From: an uncultured Fibrobacter sp.
Lineage (GTDB): Bacteria > Fibrobacterota > Fibrobacteria > Fibrobacterales > Fibrobacteraceae
NCBI GenBank assembly: GCA_947165045.1
Contig: CAMUYW010000002.1
Location: 34,581-98,580, forward strand
Direction: 5' to 3'
Length of the DNA stretch: 64,000 nucleotides
The notes beneath the pieces are model-generated. The model did not search any database and was not told the DNA's origin. It worked only from the letters and a program-made list of their open reading frames with translations. A program made the position numbers and the translations under genes. This document shows positions 17,179 through 25,179 of the stretch, one piece after another (position 1 is the first letter of the stretch; every line of letters begins with the position of its first letter).

Positions 17179-19102
17179 GCTTTTTATGCACTTTCGCAGA
17201 TATGAAAACCGCCACGAGGTAAACAGCAAAGAACCAGAGCAATGCTTTTTCAAAAGCTTCGCCCACAGATGTGTAGAATGTGCTCCTTGTCTTGAGGGGC
17301 ATTTTTCTTTGGATGACTCGTGTTTCAAAAATGTTCGTGTTCTGGTCATAGTGGCCGTACTGGTCTATGAATGCTGATACGCCGCTGTTGGCAAGACGTG
17401 CTACAGGATAGCCGTAAGTGATGGCGAGGTGGCGCACAATGTTCAAGTGCTGGAAGGGAGCCGTGCTGCGTCCGAACCAACCGTCGTTTGTAATGTTCAC
17501 CATCAGGCGTGAACCCTTGCTGATTGCTTCGCGGATGAGGTCTCCGAAAATGGCATCGTAGCAAATGTAAGGCGTCCAGTTGTAAGGACCGTAAACGGGC
17601 GTTTCTTTGCCGGGAACAAAATCTCCTTCGCCAAGATCTACGTAGTTCAAAATGGGAAAAACGTCATCGAAGGGAATGCGTTCGCTAAAGGGAACGAGAT
17701 GCTTTTTGATGTAGCGCTGTGGGAACTTGTTATCGCCCGGCGTAAAGAGGAACGAGGCGTTGTAGATTTCGAATCGACGAGGATTGTTTAAGTCATTGGA
17801 AACCCGCATGAAGTCTAGGGCGCCTGTAAGAATGCTTGCGCTTCTCATGTCGGCCATCTGGTGTAGATGCCTGATGACTTGCGGTTGTCTACGAATGTGA
17901 TCGGGGATAGCAGTTTCTGCAAGGAGAATGATGTCTATGTCGGGCGTGGTGCTGTCCATTGCCATTTTAAAGGTCTTCGTGACAATGGAATCAAAACGGG
18001 CCTTGCTCCATTTGGCGCCTTGTGCGATGCTAGGTTGCACCATGGCGATAGCAGGATTCTCTTGGGAATTCTCGTTGTAGAACGGTGTTGCTTCCTGTGC
18101 CGAAAGAACGATGTTTCCGTGAATGAGGAGTGCTGCAAAAATCACGAACGGAACGGCAAAGAGAGCAAGCTTTTTGCGGCTCTTTTGCAAGAATGCGTAA
18201 GCGACAATTTGGTTTGATGCGATGATTAAAATTGTATAGCCGAATACGCCGATAAACGAAAGCGCTTGGAGCAATTCAAGATGATTTCCGAACGTGTATC
18301 CGAGATGGTTCCACGGGAATGCAAAGTCTCCGGTCGTGCGGTGCACTTCGATAGATGCGTAAAAAAAGGGGAAGAGGATTAGCAAGTATGCTTTGCCTTT
18401 AAATTTCAGATTCTTTGCAGAGGAGTAGACGAATGCGGCGAGAACGTTGAACAAGCTAAGATAGGCGATGAGGAGAATGAGCCCGAGGAAAATCAGGCCG
18501 GAGGGTGCTGTTTCCACGTTCATCACGTTGCGAATCCAGTAATAGTTGATGGTGTTGTAGACCATGCTTGCCCAGAATGTTGCGAATACGGTTGTTTCGC
18601 GATTGCATCTGTTCATGACAATGAACCACGGCACAAGTAAAATGAGTGATGCTGGTCCCAGCGGAAGTGGCGGAAATGCAAATGCAACAAAGCCCCATGA
18701 GATTGTAGCTAAGGCAAGAGCTACAAGAGCTTCTTTTTGCTTGAACATCTTTATGTTCCAGCGGACGAACAGTGAAAACCAGTAGAGTGCCATCGGGATG
18801 AATGTCGCTACGATTTGGTAGAGCCCGGCATGGCTACATGTGAGGTAGTCTAGTGCGAGAAATGCAAAAAGAATGATTCCGTAAGTGTTAATGAAATGCG
18901 AAAATTGGCGGCGTACATTCTTTATGAATAAGAATGGGAGTGCTGCTATAATTGGCAACAATTGCGGGAGTTGCACATAAAGCCCTGGCGTATCTGGCCG
19001 CACGAAAAACAGCACCAGCTCAATGGCGGCAAGAACAGATACGTAAATCTTGTATGCTTTCGAAAGTTCTTTAACTTTATTTAATAAATCGTTTGTAGTC
19101 AT
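17159..19102 (-). CDS. lnt: Apolipoprotein N-acyltransferase
   Basis: This 647-aa inner-membrane enzyme adds the third acyl chain to the N-terminal cysteine of lipoproteins. The N-terminal half has many transmembrane helices (FAFPPLPLGPASLILLVPW, FPWNHLGYTFG). The nitrilase domain carries the triad Glu396 (LLAETAIP), Lys467 (KKHLVPFSERIP) and Cys514 (CYDAIFGD), with spacing like the E. coli enzyme, and ends in a C-terminal helix. It is about 130 residues longer than E. coli Lnt because of extra N-terminal helices. Its last residues (RHPEQA) fall inside a repeat element. It fits the many lipoproteins in this window. No clear Shine-Dalgarno site is visible. Confidence 0.95.
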   Translation of the reverse strand: MTTNDLLNKVKELSKAYKIYVSVLAAIELVLFFVRPDTPGLYVQLPQLLPIIAALPFLFIKNVRRQFSHFINTYGIILFAFLALDYLTCSHAGLYQIVATFIPMALYWFSLFVRWNIKMFKQKEALVALALATISWGFVAFAFPPLPLGPASLILLVPWFIVMNRCNRETTVFATFWASMVYNTINYYWIRNVMNVETAPSGLIFLGLILLIAYLSLFNVLAAFVYSSAKNLKFKGKAYLLILFPFFYASIEVHRTTGDFAFPWNHLGYTFGNHLELLQALSFIGVFGYTILIIASNQIVAYAFLQKSRKKLALFAVPFVIFAALLIHGNIVLSAQEATPFYNENSQENPAIAMVQPSIAQGAKWSKARFDSIVTKTFKMAMDSTTPDIDIILLAETAIPDHIRRQPQVIRHLHQMADMRSASILTGALDFMRVSNDLNNPRRFEIYNASFLFTPGDNKFPQRYIKKHLVPFSERIPFDDVFPILNYVDLGEGDFVPGKETPVYGPYNWTPYICYDAIFGDLIREAISKGSRLMVNITNDGWFGRSTAPFQHLNIVRHLAITYGYPVARLANSGVSAFIDQYGHYDQNTNIFETRVIQRKMPLKTRSTFYTSVGEAFEKALLWFFAVYLVAVFISAKVHKKRHPEQA

Positions 19103-19130
19103 TAGTCAATAGTTGCTAGGTATACAGTGT

Positions 19131-19244
19131 GTCATTCTGAACGGACCCAGAGCGTTAGCGATAGGGGTAATCGAAGAATCTAAGAAACATTCAATTGACT
19201 AGATCCTTCGACTTCATGCCTTGCGGCATTTTGTTCAGGATGAC
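19131..19244. repeat. Long GTCAT-ended intergenic element, copy 2
   Basis: The 114-bp element starts GTCATTCTGAACG and ends TGTTCAGGATGAC (inverted ends, 11 of 13). It contains TCGAAGAATC and, inverted, GATCCTTCGA, plus a CCTTGCGG hairpin. It fills the gap between lnt and rsmI. With copy 1 it brackets lnt. Confidence 0.65.
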
Positions 19245-19263
19245 ATAAGAATCTCTCGTCTAA

Positions 19264-19950
19264 CTACAGTCCGCTTTTATCTTTCGGATTAAACACGAGT
19301 ACGAACTCACCTTTGGGCGGGTGCGCCTTGAAGTGCGCAGAAATCTCTGACGGTGTTCCGATGAGGTGTTCTTCGAACTTTTTGGTCAGTTCGCGCATGA
19401 GTGCAATCTTAATATCGCCAAAGACTTGCTTGATTTCTTCAACAAACTTGTCGATGTTGTGCGGACTTGCGTAAAAGATTTGTGTTGCTTCTTCGTCTTT
19501 TAACTTTTCGAGCAAGTGGATGCGCTGGGCACTTTTCTTGGGCGAAAAATACTGGAACGTAAAGTGGTCGGTCGGCATGCCGCAAGAGACGAGTGCGGTA
19601 ATCATCGCGCATGGGCCTGGAATGGCGCGCACGTCAATGCCTTCGCGCACGCATTCACGCACGAGGTTGAATGCCGGGTCTGCAACGCCTGGTGTTCCTG
19701 CATCGCTGACGAGTGCGATGTCGCCGGTGTTCTTCAAGTATTCGATGTACTTCGGCGTGACTTTTTCTTTGTTGAAATCGTGGTAGGCTTCCATGGGCGT
19801 CGTGATGCCGTAGTTGTCAAAGAGTATTCTCGAATGACGGGTGTCTTCGGCAAGGACGAGGGGGACTTCCTTGAGAATGCGCACTGCGCGGTACGTGATG
19901 TCTTCCATGTTCCCGATGGGAGTTGCAACGATATATAAAGTATAGGCCAT
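19264..19950 (-). CDS. rsmI: 16S rRNA 2'-O-methyltransferase (cytidine 1402)
   Basis: The 228-aa protein is a tetrapyrrole-methylase-fold enzyme with LYIVATPIGNMEDITYRA, LAEDTRHSRIL, ALVSDAGTPGVADP, IPGPCAMITAL and SPHNI. RsmI methylates the ribose of C1402 in 16S rRNA using SAM. It is shorter than E. coli RsmI (286 aa) because the C-terminal helical domain is missing; the frame ends cleanly, so this looks like a natural short form. The lipoprotein gene at 19969 lies 18 bases upstream on the same strand. Confidence 0.93.
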   Translation of the reverse strand: MAYTLYIVATPIGNMEDITYRAVRILKEVPLVLAEDTRHSRILFDNYGITTPMEAYHDFNKEKVTPKYIEYLKNTGDIALVSDAGTPGVADPAFNLVRECVREGIDVRAIPGPCAMITALVSCGMPTDHFTFQYFSPKKSAQRIHLLEKLKDEEATQIFYASPHNIDKFVEEIKQVFGDIKIALMRELTKKFEEHLIGTPSEISAHFKAHPPKGEFVLVFNPKDKSGL

Positions 19951-19968
19951 AGGATAAAAATAGGAATT

Positions 19969-20535
19969 TTAATAATCACTCATGCTGTTCATATCGGTAA
20001 GTCTATTAGCGTTGAGCTCAAATGTCAATCGCTGCACGAGTTTGCGGTGCATTTCGCTAGACGCTTTGTTCACGAGATCTGTGCGAAGCCTTCCGTAAAG
20101 AATAGCGTTAATGTCTTGCTGCTCAATGAATTCTATATGGCGAACGAGAGTTCCGTTGCAAAAAACGCGTGCTGAAAGAGCGTAAGTCCAGGATTCGTTG
20201 ACGGGAAGAATCGGCCATAACGGAATTAGCACCCCAAAGTTCCATGCGGAGTTGGGCTCGTTTTGTACGACCGTTGCCTTGATGCTTGCTTCTCCACGAC
20301 AAGATTCGCGAGAAAAGTCTATTTCGCTCACTGCTTTCGTGTAGGCGCGCAGCAATTCTTGGGAGAGCTCAAGTGTATCGTTCCCATATATAAATGGAAT
20401 ATTTCCGAAAAAGCTGAACTTTTCTTCGGTCAGCGGGATTCCTTCGAGGTCGCCTTGCGTCAGTTGCATGGAGCATCCCGTAAGAAACGATGCAAAAGCA
20501 AGTATTAGACACGAATATTTAACGATGGAGCGCAT
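19969..20535 (-). CDS. Hypothetical lipoprotein
   Basis: This 188-aa protein has a clear lipobox (FLTGC, Cys21). The mature part has a hydrophobic strand (FGVLIPLWPILPV) and no motif that I recognise. Two internal cysteines may form a disulfide. It probably cotranscribes with rsmI. A TATCTTTG box ends only 3 bases before the ATG on this strand, with TTG 18 bases further upstream, so the mRNA may be leaderless or the true start may be internal. Confidence 0.7.
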   Translation of the reverse strand: MRSIVKYSCLILAFASFLTGCSMQLTQGDLEGIPLTEEKFSFFGNIPFIYGNDTLELSQELLRAYTKAVSEIDFSRESCRGEASIKATVVQNEPNSAWNFGVLIPLWPILPVNESWTYALSARVFCNGTLVRHIEFIEQQDINAILYGRLRTDLVNKASSEMHRKLVQRLTFELNANRLTDMNSMSDY

Positions 20536-20575
20536 GAGTCAAAGATATAAAAAAACGACCTTCTTCAATTTTATT

Positions 20576-21310
20576 ATGATTGATGCTATGGAATTGCCTG
20601 CTTATTTTATTAGTGACGCCCATTTGGGAATTGATCCGCCCGGAGCGGTCCCCAACAGGGAACAGAAATTAATAGAACTCCTTTCGTCTTGGAAGGGTAA
20701 GGCGAGCCATGTCATCGTGGTGGGGGACCTTTTCGAGTTTTGGTACGAGTACAACTATTATATAGCGTCGGCGCATTTTAAACTGTACCGTACGTTTGCA
20801 GAACTGGTTGAATCTGGAGTCGAAGTCCATCTTTTACAAGGGAATCATGACTTTGCTTATGGTGATTTTTTCCCGAAGAAGCTTGGGGTGCAGGTTCACA
20901 AGTCTGTTATCCTTGAAATTCAGGGCAAACGCATTTTTGTGACTCACGGCGATGGCGTTCCCAAGTCCGATCACGGCTATCGTTTTTTGCGTAAAGTGCT
21001 GGACTTACCGCTTAATAGGTTTCTCTTTAAGCAAATCCATCCGGACTGGGGGATGGGGCTTGCTCGCTTTGTTGGGCGCAACAGCCGCAAATACGGAGAA
21101 TCCCGCACGATAAAGATCGAAGAATATTTAGAGTGGGGGAGCCGCATGTTGAATAAAGAACGTTGCGATTTCTGTATTCACGGTCACCATCACGTTTCTG
21201 GAATCTGGAATGTATCTAACGGCGTGGTGGCTTCTCCTGGTGAGTTTATAAAAAAGCCCGCCATCCTCTGCTTGGAGAATGGCGGATTGAAGTTACTTTC
21301 ACTTGAGTGA
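20576..21310 (+). CDS. lpxH: UDP-2,3-diacylglucosamine diphosphatase (LpxH-type metallophosphoesterase)
   Basis: The product (244 aa from ATG 20576) is a calcineurin-like phosphoesterase with the metal ligands in SDAHLG (Asp14, His16), VVGDLFEFW, LQGNHDF, VTHGDGVP and CIHGHHH. LpxH hydrolyses UDP-2,3-diacylglucosamine to lipid X in lipid A synthesis at the inner membrane. In-frame ATGs at 20534, 20576 and 20588 all lack ideal spacing; conserved sequence starts right after 20588, so 20576 or 20588 is likeliest. It is divergent from the lipoprotein at 20535. Confidence 0.85.
   Translation: MIDAMELPAYFISDAHLGIDPPGAVPNREQKLIELLSSWKGKASHVIVVGDLFEFWYEYNYYIASAHFKLYRTFAELVESGVEVHLLQGNHDFAYGDFFPKKLGVQVHKSVILEIQGKRIFVTHGDGVPKSDHGYRFLRKVLDLPLNRFLFKQIHPDWGMGLARFVGRNSRKYGESRTIKIEEYLEWGSRMLNKERCDFCIHGHHHVSGIWNVSNGVVASPGEFIKKPAILCLENGGLKLLSLE
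21251..21285 (-). terminator. Minus-strand terminator inside the 3' end of lpxH
   Basis: CCGCCAT/ATGGCGG arms (21258-21264, 21279-21285) with an inner CTC/GAG stem. On the minus strand the hairpin is followed by a CTTTTTTATAA tract. It would end the 21324-21755 transcript within the convergent lpxH coding sequence. Confidence 0.65.
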
Positions 21311-21323
21311 AGTCTGTTAGAAG

Positions 21324-21755
21324 TTATTTTTCAGGATCGCTAGCACGGCCTTCTGTGGATTGAACCATTTTCTTCTTGGAACTTTCGCCCCAAAGCTTTG
21401 AGACAAGGTCGATGGTCGCAAACTTCTGCCAATATTCTTCTACCCAGCACCAGTGGTGGACTGTACCTTTTTCATCAGTAATCGTCCAATTGTTTTTTAC
21501 AGAGAAGGTCAATTTCTGAGCTTGCGGTGTATAGAACGGATCGGATGATGCTTCTGGTTCTACGGTAATTGTCCATGTCCTGTCTACGGTTCGCTTGTAA
21601 ATCGCGATATTGAATGCCAAAAACAGGATTAAGGTGATGATGCTCCACTTAAAATTCTTCTTCGTCAGCAGGTATATCATTAGCAGAGCCAACAATATAC
21701 TGATTGCTGCGAAGTTGTAATGAGTCGGATAAAATACTTTGAATACTTCAATCAT
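21324..21755 (-). CDS. Hypothetical membrane protein
   Basis: The 143-aa protein has two adjacent membrane helices (about 14-31 and 37-51) and a soluble C-terminal region (TWTITVEPEASSDPF...LTFSVKNNWTITDEKGTVHHWCWVEEYW). I do not recognise the family. AGAGGAAAG lies before the ATG. It follows the AbrB-like gene by 27 bases on the same strand, so the two may be cotranscribed. Confidence 0.6.
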   Translation of the reverse strand: MIEVFKVFYPTHYNFAAISILLALLMIYLLTKKNFKWSIITLILFLAFNIAIYKRTVDRTWTITVEPEASSDPFYTPQAQKLTFSVKNNWTITDEKGTVHHWCWVEEYWQKFATIDLVSKLWGESSKKKMVQSTEGRASDPEK

Positions 21756-21782
21756 TTTATCTTTCCTCTAGAATTTAAATGA

Positions 21783-22520
21783 TTACTTCTTCTTTGCTGC
21801 TTTTTGCTGAGCAACAAGAGCAGCGACGCTGAACGTGAGAACGTTCTTGTCGACTTGGCTTTCGGTACGGAAGCTCTTGAGCGGAAGAGCGATGCCATGG
21901 GAAGAAAGAGTGCCCATGAAAGAAGCGTTTGCATGGCTTGCAATCGTACGGACGTTGATGAAGCCCTTGTTCTTGCTGAAAGTCAGCTTGAAGGTCTTCT
22001 TGGATGCGTCGTATTCAGCAACCATGGTCTTGTTTTCCTTGGTATTCAGAGCATTCTTGGTGTTGTGGTCAAAAATGATGGTACCACGGGTGTCAATGGA
22101 AAGCATGGTCTTGTTGCCCACTGCGTTACGGCAAGCGAGAGTCGTCCATTCACCTTTCTTCTTTGCGCCCTTAGCCGTGAAGACGTACTTGTTGCCTTCC
22201 TTGACGAGCGTGTATGCGCCAGTTGCAACCGGAAGACCGATAGCATTGAATGCGCCCTTGAAATAAAGGAATTTAGACTTGGAACCGATGATTCCGTTGA
22301 TAAAGCGGAATGAAGTGGACTTCGGGGTCTTAATCGGCGTGATAGCAACGCGCTTGCCAACCGGGTCTACTTCGACGTCTACATAAGGTCCTACATCGAC
22401 TGTGCGACCGTCATCGGTCTTTGTCTGAGTAGCAAGCTTGTCGAGCTTGAGTGCCTTAACAGCTTCTTCTGGGAATCTGATGAAGCCACGAACGTCCATT
22501 TTTACGATTACGTTTTCCAT
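21783..22520 (-). CDS. 245-aa protein built of AbrB/SpoVT-like segments
   Basis: I do not recognise an exact family. Residues 4-65 (VIVKMDVRGFIRFPEEAVKAL, then YVDVEVDPVGKRVAITPI) follow the AbrB swapped-hairpin pattern. A second copy starts near residue 142 (MLSIDTRGTIIFDHNTKNAL, then MVAEYDASKKTFKLTF). Half-units occur near 92-118 (GLPVATGAYTLVKEGNKYVFT) and near 215-235 (SSHGIALPLKSF). No signal peptide and no cysteine motif for metal binding; the tail is AAKKK. It could bind DNA or be a structural beta protein. AGAGGTG precedes the ATG. Confidence 0.6.
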   Translation of the reverse strand: MENVIVKMDVRGFIRFPEEAVKALKLDKLATQTKTDDGRTVDVGPYVDVEVDPVGKRVAITPIKTPKSTSFRFINGIIGSKSKFLYFKGAFNAIGLPVATGAYTLVKEGNKYVFTAKGAKKKGEWTTLACRNAVGNKTMLSIDTRGTIIFDHNTKNALNTKENKTMVAEYDASKKTFKLTFSKNKGFINVRTIASHANASFMGTLSSHGIALPLKSFRTESQVDKNVLTFSVAALVAQQKAAKKK

Positions 22521-22703
22521 TTACACCTCTTTTGTTTGTTTGATTGACGATAAAATAACAATTTATTGCCCAAATGTCAAAGAAATTCACGAAAAAAGCA
22601 TGTACAAAGGATAAAAATAGCTTTTTCGTAACCAATAACATTTGTTGTATAAAAAATAATAATAAAAAAGTAAAATGTTGCAACAAATGAAAAAATTTTT
22701 TCT

Positions 22704-23480
22704 TTATTTGCGGTTAATCACGTCCAATATGACTTCTGATAGGGTTTTCGTAGCGCGCTTTGATAAATTAACGCCTTCAAGAGCTTGTTTGACAGCGTTT
22801 GTTCGGTCTTTAAAGCGTGCTCTATCTGAAAGAATGACAACGTTTTGCGCGCCTGAAATATCGTTTACATTGATTTTTACGTCTGCACGAACGAGGAACT
22901 TGGGATATAAAAGTCGGTATTTGTCAGAAATCGCAACGGCAATACTCAACACGGGGTCAATTAAAAGAGTTGTTTTGGTGTTTTTGGCGTATCGAGAGGC
23001 TAAAATGGCGCCTGTTCCGCGCCCAGCAACGACTTCAGGGACTTTACCGTTTATTTGTGTGGCGCATTCGTAGATCATTTGGGCGTCGGATTCGAATGTT
23101 TCTTGCGATGGGGTTCCTTTGTTGTTCCCGCTTCCGCGGTAGTTGAATGTGGCTGCTACGTAACCGGGGAGGCTGTCGAGTTCGGCGAGGAACTGTGCTG
23201 CATCTTCGTCTGCATCGGGATAATAGAGGAGTACGCTGTTTTGTTTGTTTCCGATAATAAAACCTTCAAGTTCCGTGCCGTCATCGAGTGTGCAGGGAAT
23301 GTTCATTGCTTTGTCGGCAATGGCGGCGCGGGCCTCGTTATGCGTGATGGCGCGCGGGAACGCGTTACGGCGTTCGGTCAGGGCAAGGTAAAAGACCATG
23401 CTAACATATATAATAAGGAGAATTCCTGCAAATCGCAGTATGCGACTTAATGTTCCCAAGGCGAGTTCTTTTAATTTCAT
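22704..23480 (-). CDS. Membrane-anchored alpha/beta-hydrolase-like protein, serine elbow degenerate
   Basis: The product (258 aa from ATG 23480) has one N-terminal membrane helix (ILRFAGILLIIYVSMVFYLAL) and a fold similar to BEM46/YfhR-type hydrolases: VLLYYPDADEDAAQFLAELDSL, ATFNYRGSGNNKG and VVAGRGTGAILASRYA. The elbow reads G-R-G-T-G where active members have G-R-S-x-G, and no clear C-terminal Asp/His pair is seen, so it may not be an enzyme. Further upstream the frame stays open into repeat DNA, which argues for the 23480 start. Confidence 0.65.
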   Translation of the reverse strand: MKLKELALGTLSRILRFAGILLIIYVSMVFYLALTERRNAFPRAITHNEARAAIADKAMNIPCTLDDGTELEGFIIGNKQNSVLLYYPDADEDAAQFLAELDSLPGYVAATFNYRGSGNNKGTPSQETFESDAQMIYECATQINGKVPEVVAGRGTGAILASRYAKNTKTTLLIDPVLSIAVAISDKYRLLYPKFLVRADVKINVNDISGAQNVVILSDRARFKDRTNAVKQALEGVNLSKRATKTLSEVILDVINRK

Positions 23481-23740
23481 GATGGATAAGATAGTAATAT
23501 CTAGATGGTGACCCCGGAACAAGTCCGGGGTGACACTCTGTATAAGAATGCATAAGGTTTGAACTCGATGAGAACGTTGACTGGATGCTTCGCGTTGCTC
23601 AGCATGACATGCGTAAGCCAATAGAAGAGGGAATAGCACAAACACCTGAAAGGCGAGTGATGCAGGATTGCTTGCAATCCTATATCCGAGCCGTAAGGTG
23701 TTGCACGAAGTGCAAATGCGTAGGTCGAGAGTCGCACCCC

Positions 23741-23878
23741 GTCATTCTCCGAAGGAGACTACTCTGAAGCCGAGGACCGCAACCGTACTTGCACGGGTAT
23801 GGTTGAGGCTAAGAGTAGGGCGGAGCCAATCCATACAGTTAATAGGTAAAGTATGGATCCTCCCAAAGGGAGGATGAC
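23741..23878 (+). repeat. Long GTCAT-ended element, copy 3 (homologue of 39224-39440)
   Basis: The 138-bp element starts GTCATTCTCCGAAGGAGA and ends CTCCCAAAGGGAGGATGAC. Each end is itself a small hairpin, and the outer 10 bases are inverted repeats (9 of 10). The interior is nearly identical to the reverse complement of 39224-39440, except that this copy has a single base where the other has 78. Confidence 0.75.
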
Positions 23879-24064
23879 TGTTTGGGCATGACCGAGACCA
23901 GCATTTGGTTTTTATGCTTCGCGAAAATACACAAACACGCAAGGCGAGAGAAGCGGGGCCGCTTGCGGACCCATTGTACAAGTACCAAACCTGTCGCTCG
24001 AAAATAGAAATGTAAACATTTCTGCTTTACTCGCTTATAGGTTTGTTCCGAGCCGAAGTGTTTG

Positions 24065-24125
24065 GCGTAACGGGCCTTTGGCCCATTACGCAAAAGGACT
24101 CCCGGTGGAGTACAACCGGGAGTCC
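24065..24125. other. Two strong adjacent hairpins, possible structured RNA
   Basis: A stem of about 12 bp with a 3-base loop (24065-24091, arms GCGTAACGGGCC and GGCCCATTACGC) is followed by a 10-bp perfect stem (24096-24125, GGACTCCCGG/CCGGGAGTCC, 10-base loop). On the minus strand the second hairpin is followed by CTTTTGCG only, so terminator function is uncertain. It could be the end of a small RNA. Confidence 0.3.
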
Positions 24126-24140
24126 GAGGGATGGGATTGG

Positions 24141-24277
24141 GTGTTCCTTTAAATTAAGCAATTTTTTTTGAAAGCGTATCACTTCAAAAACAAAAAGTGT
24201 TCCCATAGTGTTCTTTTTGCAGGAACAGCAAGGACTAGCACCGTTTTAAGGGCAATTTTTGAAAAAGGGGTGTTCCC
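24141..24277 (+). promoter_or_regulatory. Repeated GTGTTCC motifs upstream of the TIGR02147 gene
   Basis: GTGTTCC/T occurs at 24141, 24197, 24208 and 24270, and its inverse GGAACA at 24222-24227, all within 170 bases before the gene at 24310. The close pair at 24197-24227 looks like an operator. Autoregulation by the adjacent regulator-like protein is inference. Confidence 0.4.
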
Positions 24278-24309
24278 AAAAAAGTCAAAAAAAATTAGAT
24301 TTTCTTTTG

Positions 24310-25179
24310 ATGAACGTATATGCCTACTACAATTATCGAAAGTACCTTCAGGACTACTACGAGTATCGTAAGTCCGTCCAGAGGTATTTCTCGTACCGGT
24401 CTTTTGCGAAAAAGGCTGGGTATTCTTCTTCTGGTCTTTATTTGGATTTAATCCGCGGGCGAAAGTCGCTTACGCCGCAGATGATTCCAAAGTTTGTTGC
24501 GGCTCTTGGACTTAATGAAAGGGAAGGCCGTTACTTCGCCTTGATGGTGGATTTCACGCATGCCACGACCGCATCTTCGAAGCAGCAAATCTTCGATCAG
24601 ATGTCTGCGCTGTTGCCGCGAACCATCAAAAATCTGACTAAGAATCAGCAGGAATACTACAGCAAGTGGTATTACGTAGTCGCTCGCGAATCTCTTGCTG
24701 TCTTGAAGATTAATGACAAGAATATTCAGGAACTTGCGCTCTTCTTGAATCCGAAAATTTCTCTCCCGCAGGCCAAGCAGGCTATTCAGCTCCTTCTCAA
24801 TTTGGGTCTTATAGAGCTCGGCGAAGATGGATTCTACCATTCCGTAAACAAGGCAATTACGAATGGCAGTGAAATCGCCCCGCTTTTCGTTCATCAGTTC
24901 CAAAAGCAGATGATTGATTTGGGTAAGGATGCGTTGGATCACTACAGTACCGAGCGCAGAAATGTATCTTGTATGACGATGAGTATCTCGGCTCAGGGAT
25001 TGGAACGCATCATCAGCAAGATAGACCTCTTCCGCAAGGAAATTGTGGACATCATCCGTTCGGATGAAGGTGAATCCATGGTTTGCGAAATGAACATCCA
25101 GTTCTTCCCGCTGAGTAAAGAAAAGGTGGCTCTGCCTCCGGAAGCGGAAGTAGAGGAGGGTGTCGATGAAGTTAGGTAA
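24310..25179 (+). CDS. TIGR02147-family protein, probable DNA-binding regulator
   Basis: This 289-aa protein matches the TIGR02147 family known chiefly from Fibrobacter paralogues: YNYRKYLQDYYEYRKSVQRYFSYRSFAKKAGYSSSGLYLDLIRGRKSLTPQM (first 55 residues, helix-turn-helix-like), then REGRYFALMVDFTHA and the C-terminal NVSCMTMSISAQGLERI region (DUF4423-like). I chose ATG 24310, where conserved sequence starts; no Shine-Dalgarno site is visible. The last 14 bases overlap the start of a lipoprotein gene, implying translational coupling. The family's function is not established; regulation of the paired lipoprotein is a guess. Confidence 0.85.
   Translation: MNVYAYYNYRKYLQDYYEYRKSVQRYFSYRSFAKKAGYSSSGLYLDLIRGRKSLTPQMIPKFVAALGLNEREGRYFALMVDFTHATTASSKQQIFDQMSALLPRTIKNLTKNQQEYYSKWYYVVARESLAVLKINDKNIQELALFLNPKISLPQAKQAIQLLLNLGLIELGEDGFYHSVNKAITNGSEIAPLFVHQFQKQMIDLGKDALDHYSTERRNVSCMTMSISAQGLERIISKIDLFRKEIVDIIRSDEGESMVCEMNIQFFPLSKEKVALPPEAEVEEGVDEVR

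Larger units (their letters stand above)
23481..24140. other. Gene-free hairpin-rich spacer
   Basis: I see no credible gene in these 660 bases. There are at least seven inverted repeats: 23508-23534 (CCCCGGA/TCCGGGG arms between GTGAC and TGAC), 23664-23681 (AGGATTGC-TT-GCAATCCT), 23701-23715 (TTGCAC-GAA-GTGCAA), the long element at 23741-23878, 24009-24024 (GAAATG/CATTTC), 24065-24091 and 24096-24125. Short open frames here cross these palindromes and read like shadow peptides. Confidence 0.6.

Noticed and set aside
23839..24093. 84-codon minus-strand frame in the hairpin-rich spacer
   Set aside because: It crosses several palindromes and a repeat element; its composition is that of translated repeat DNA.
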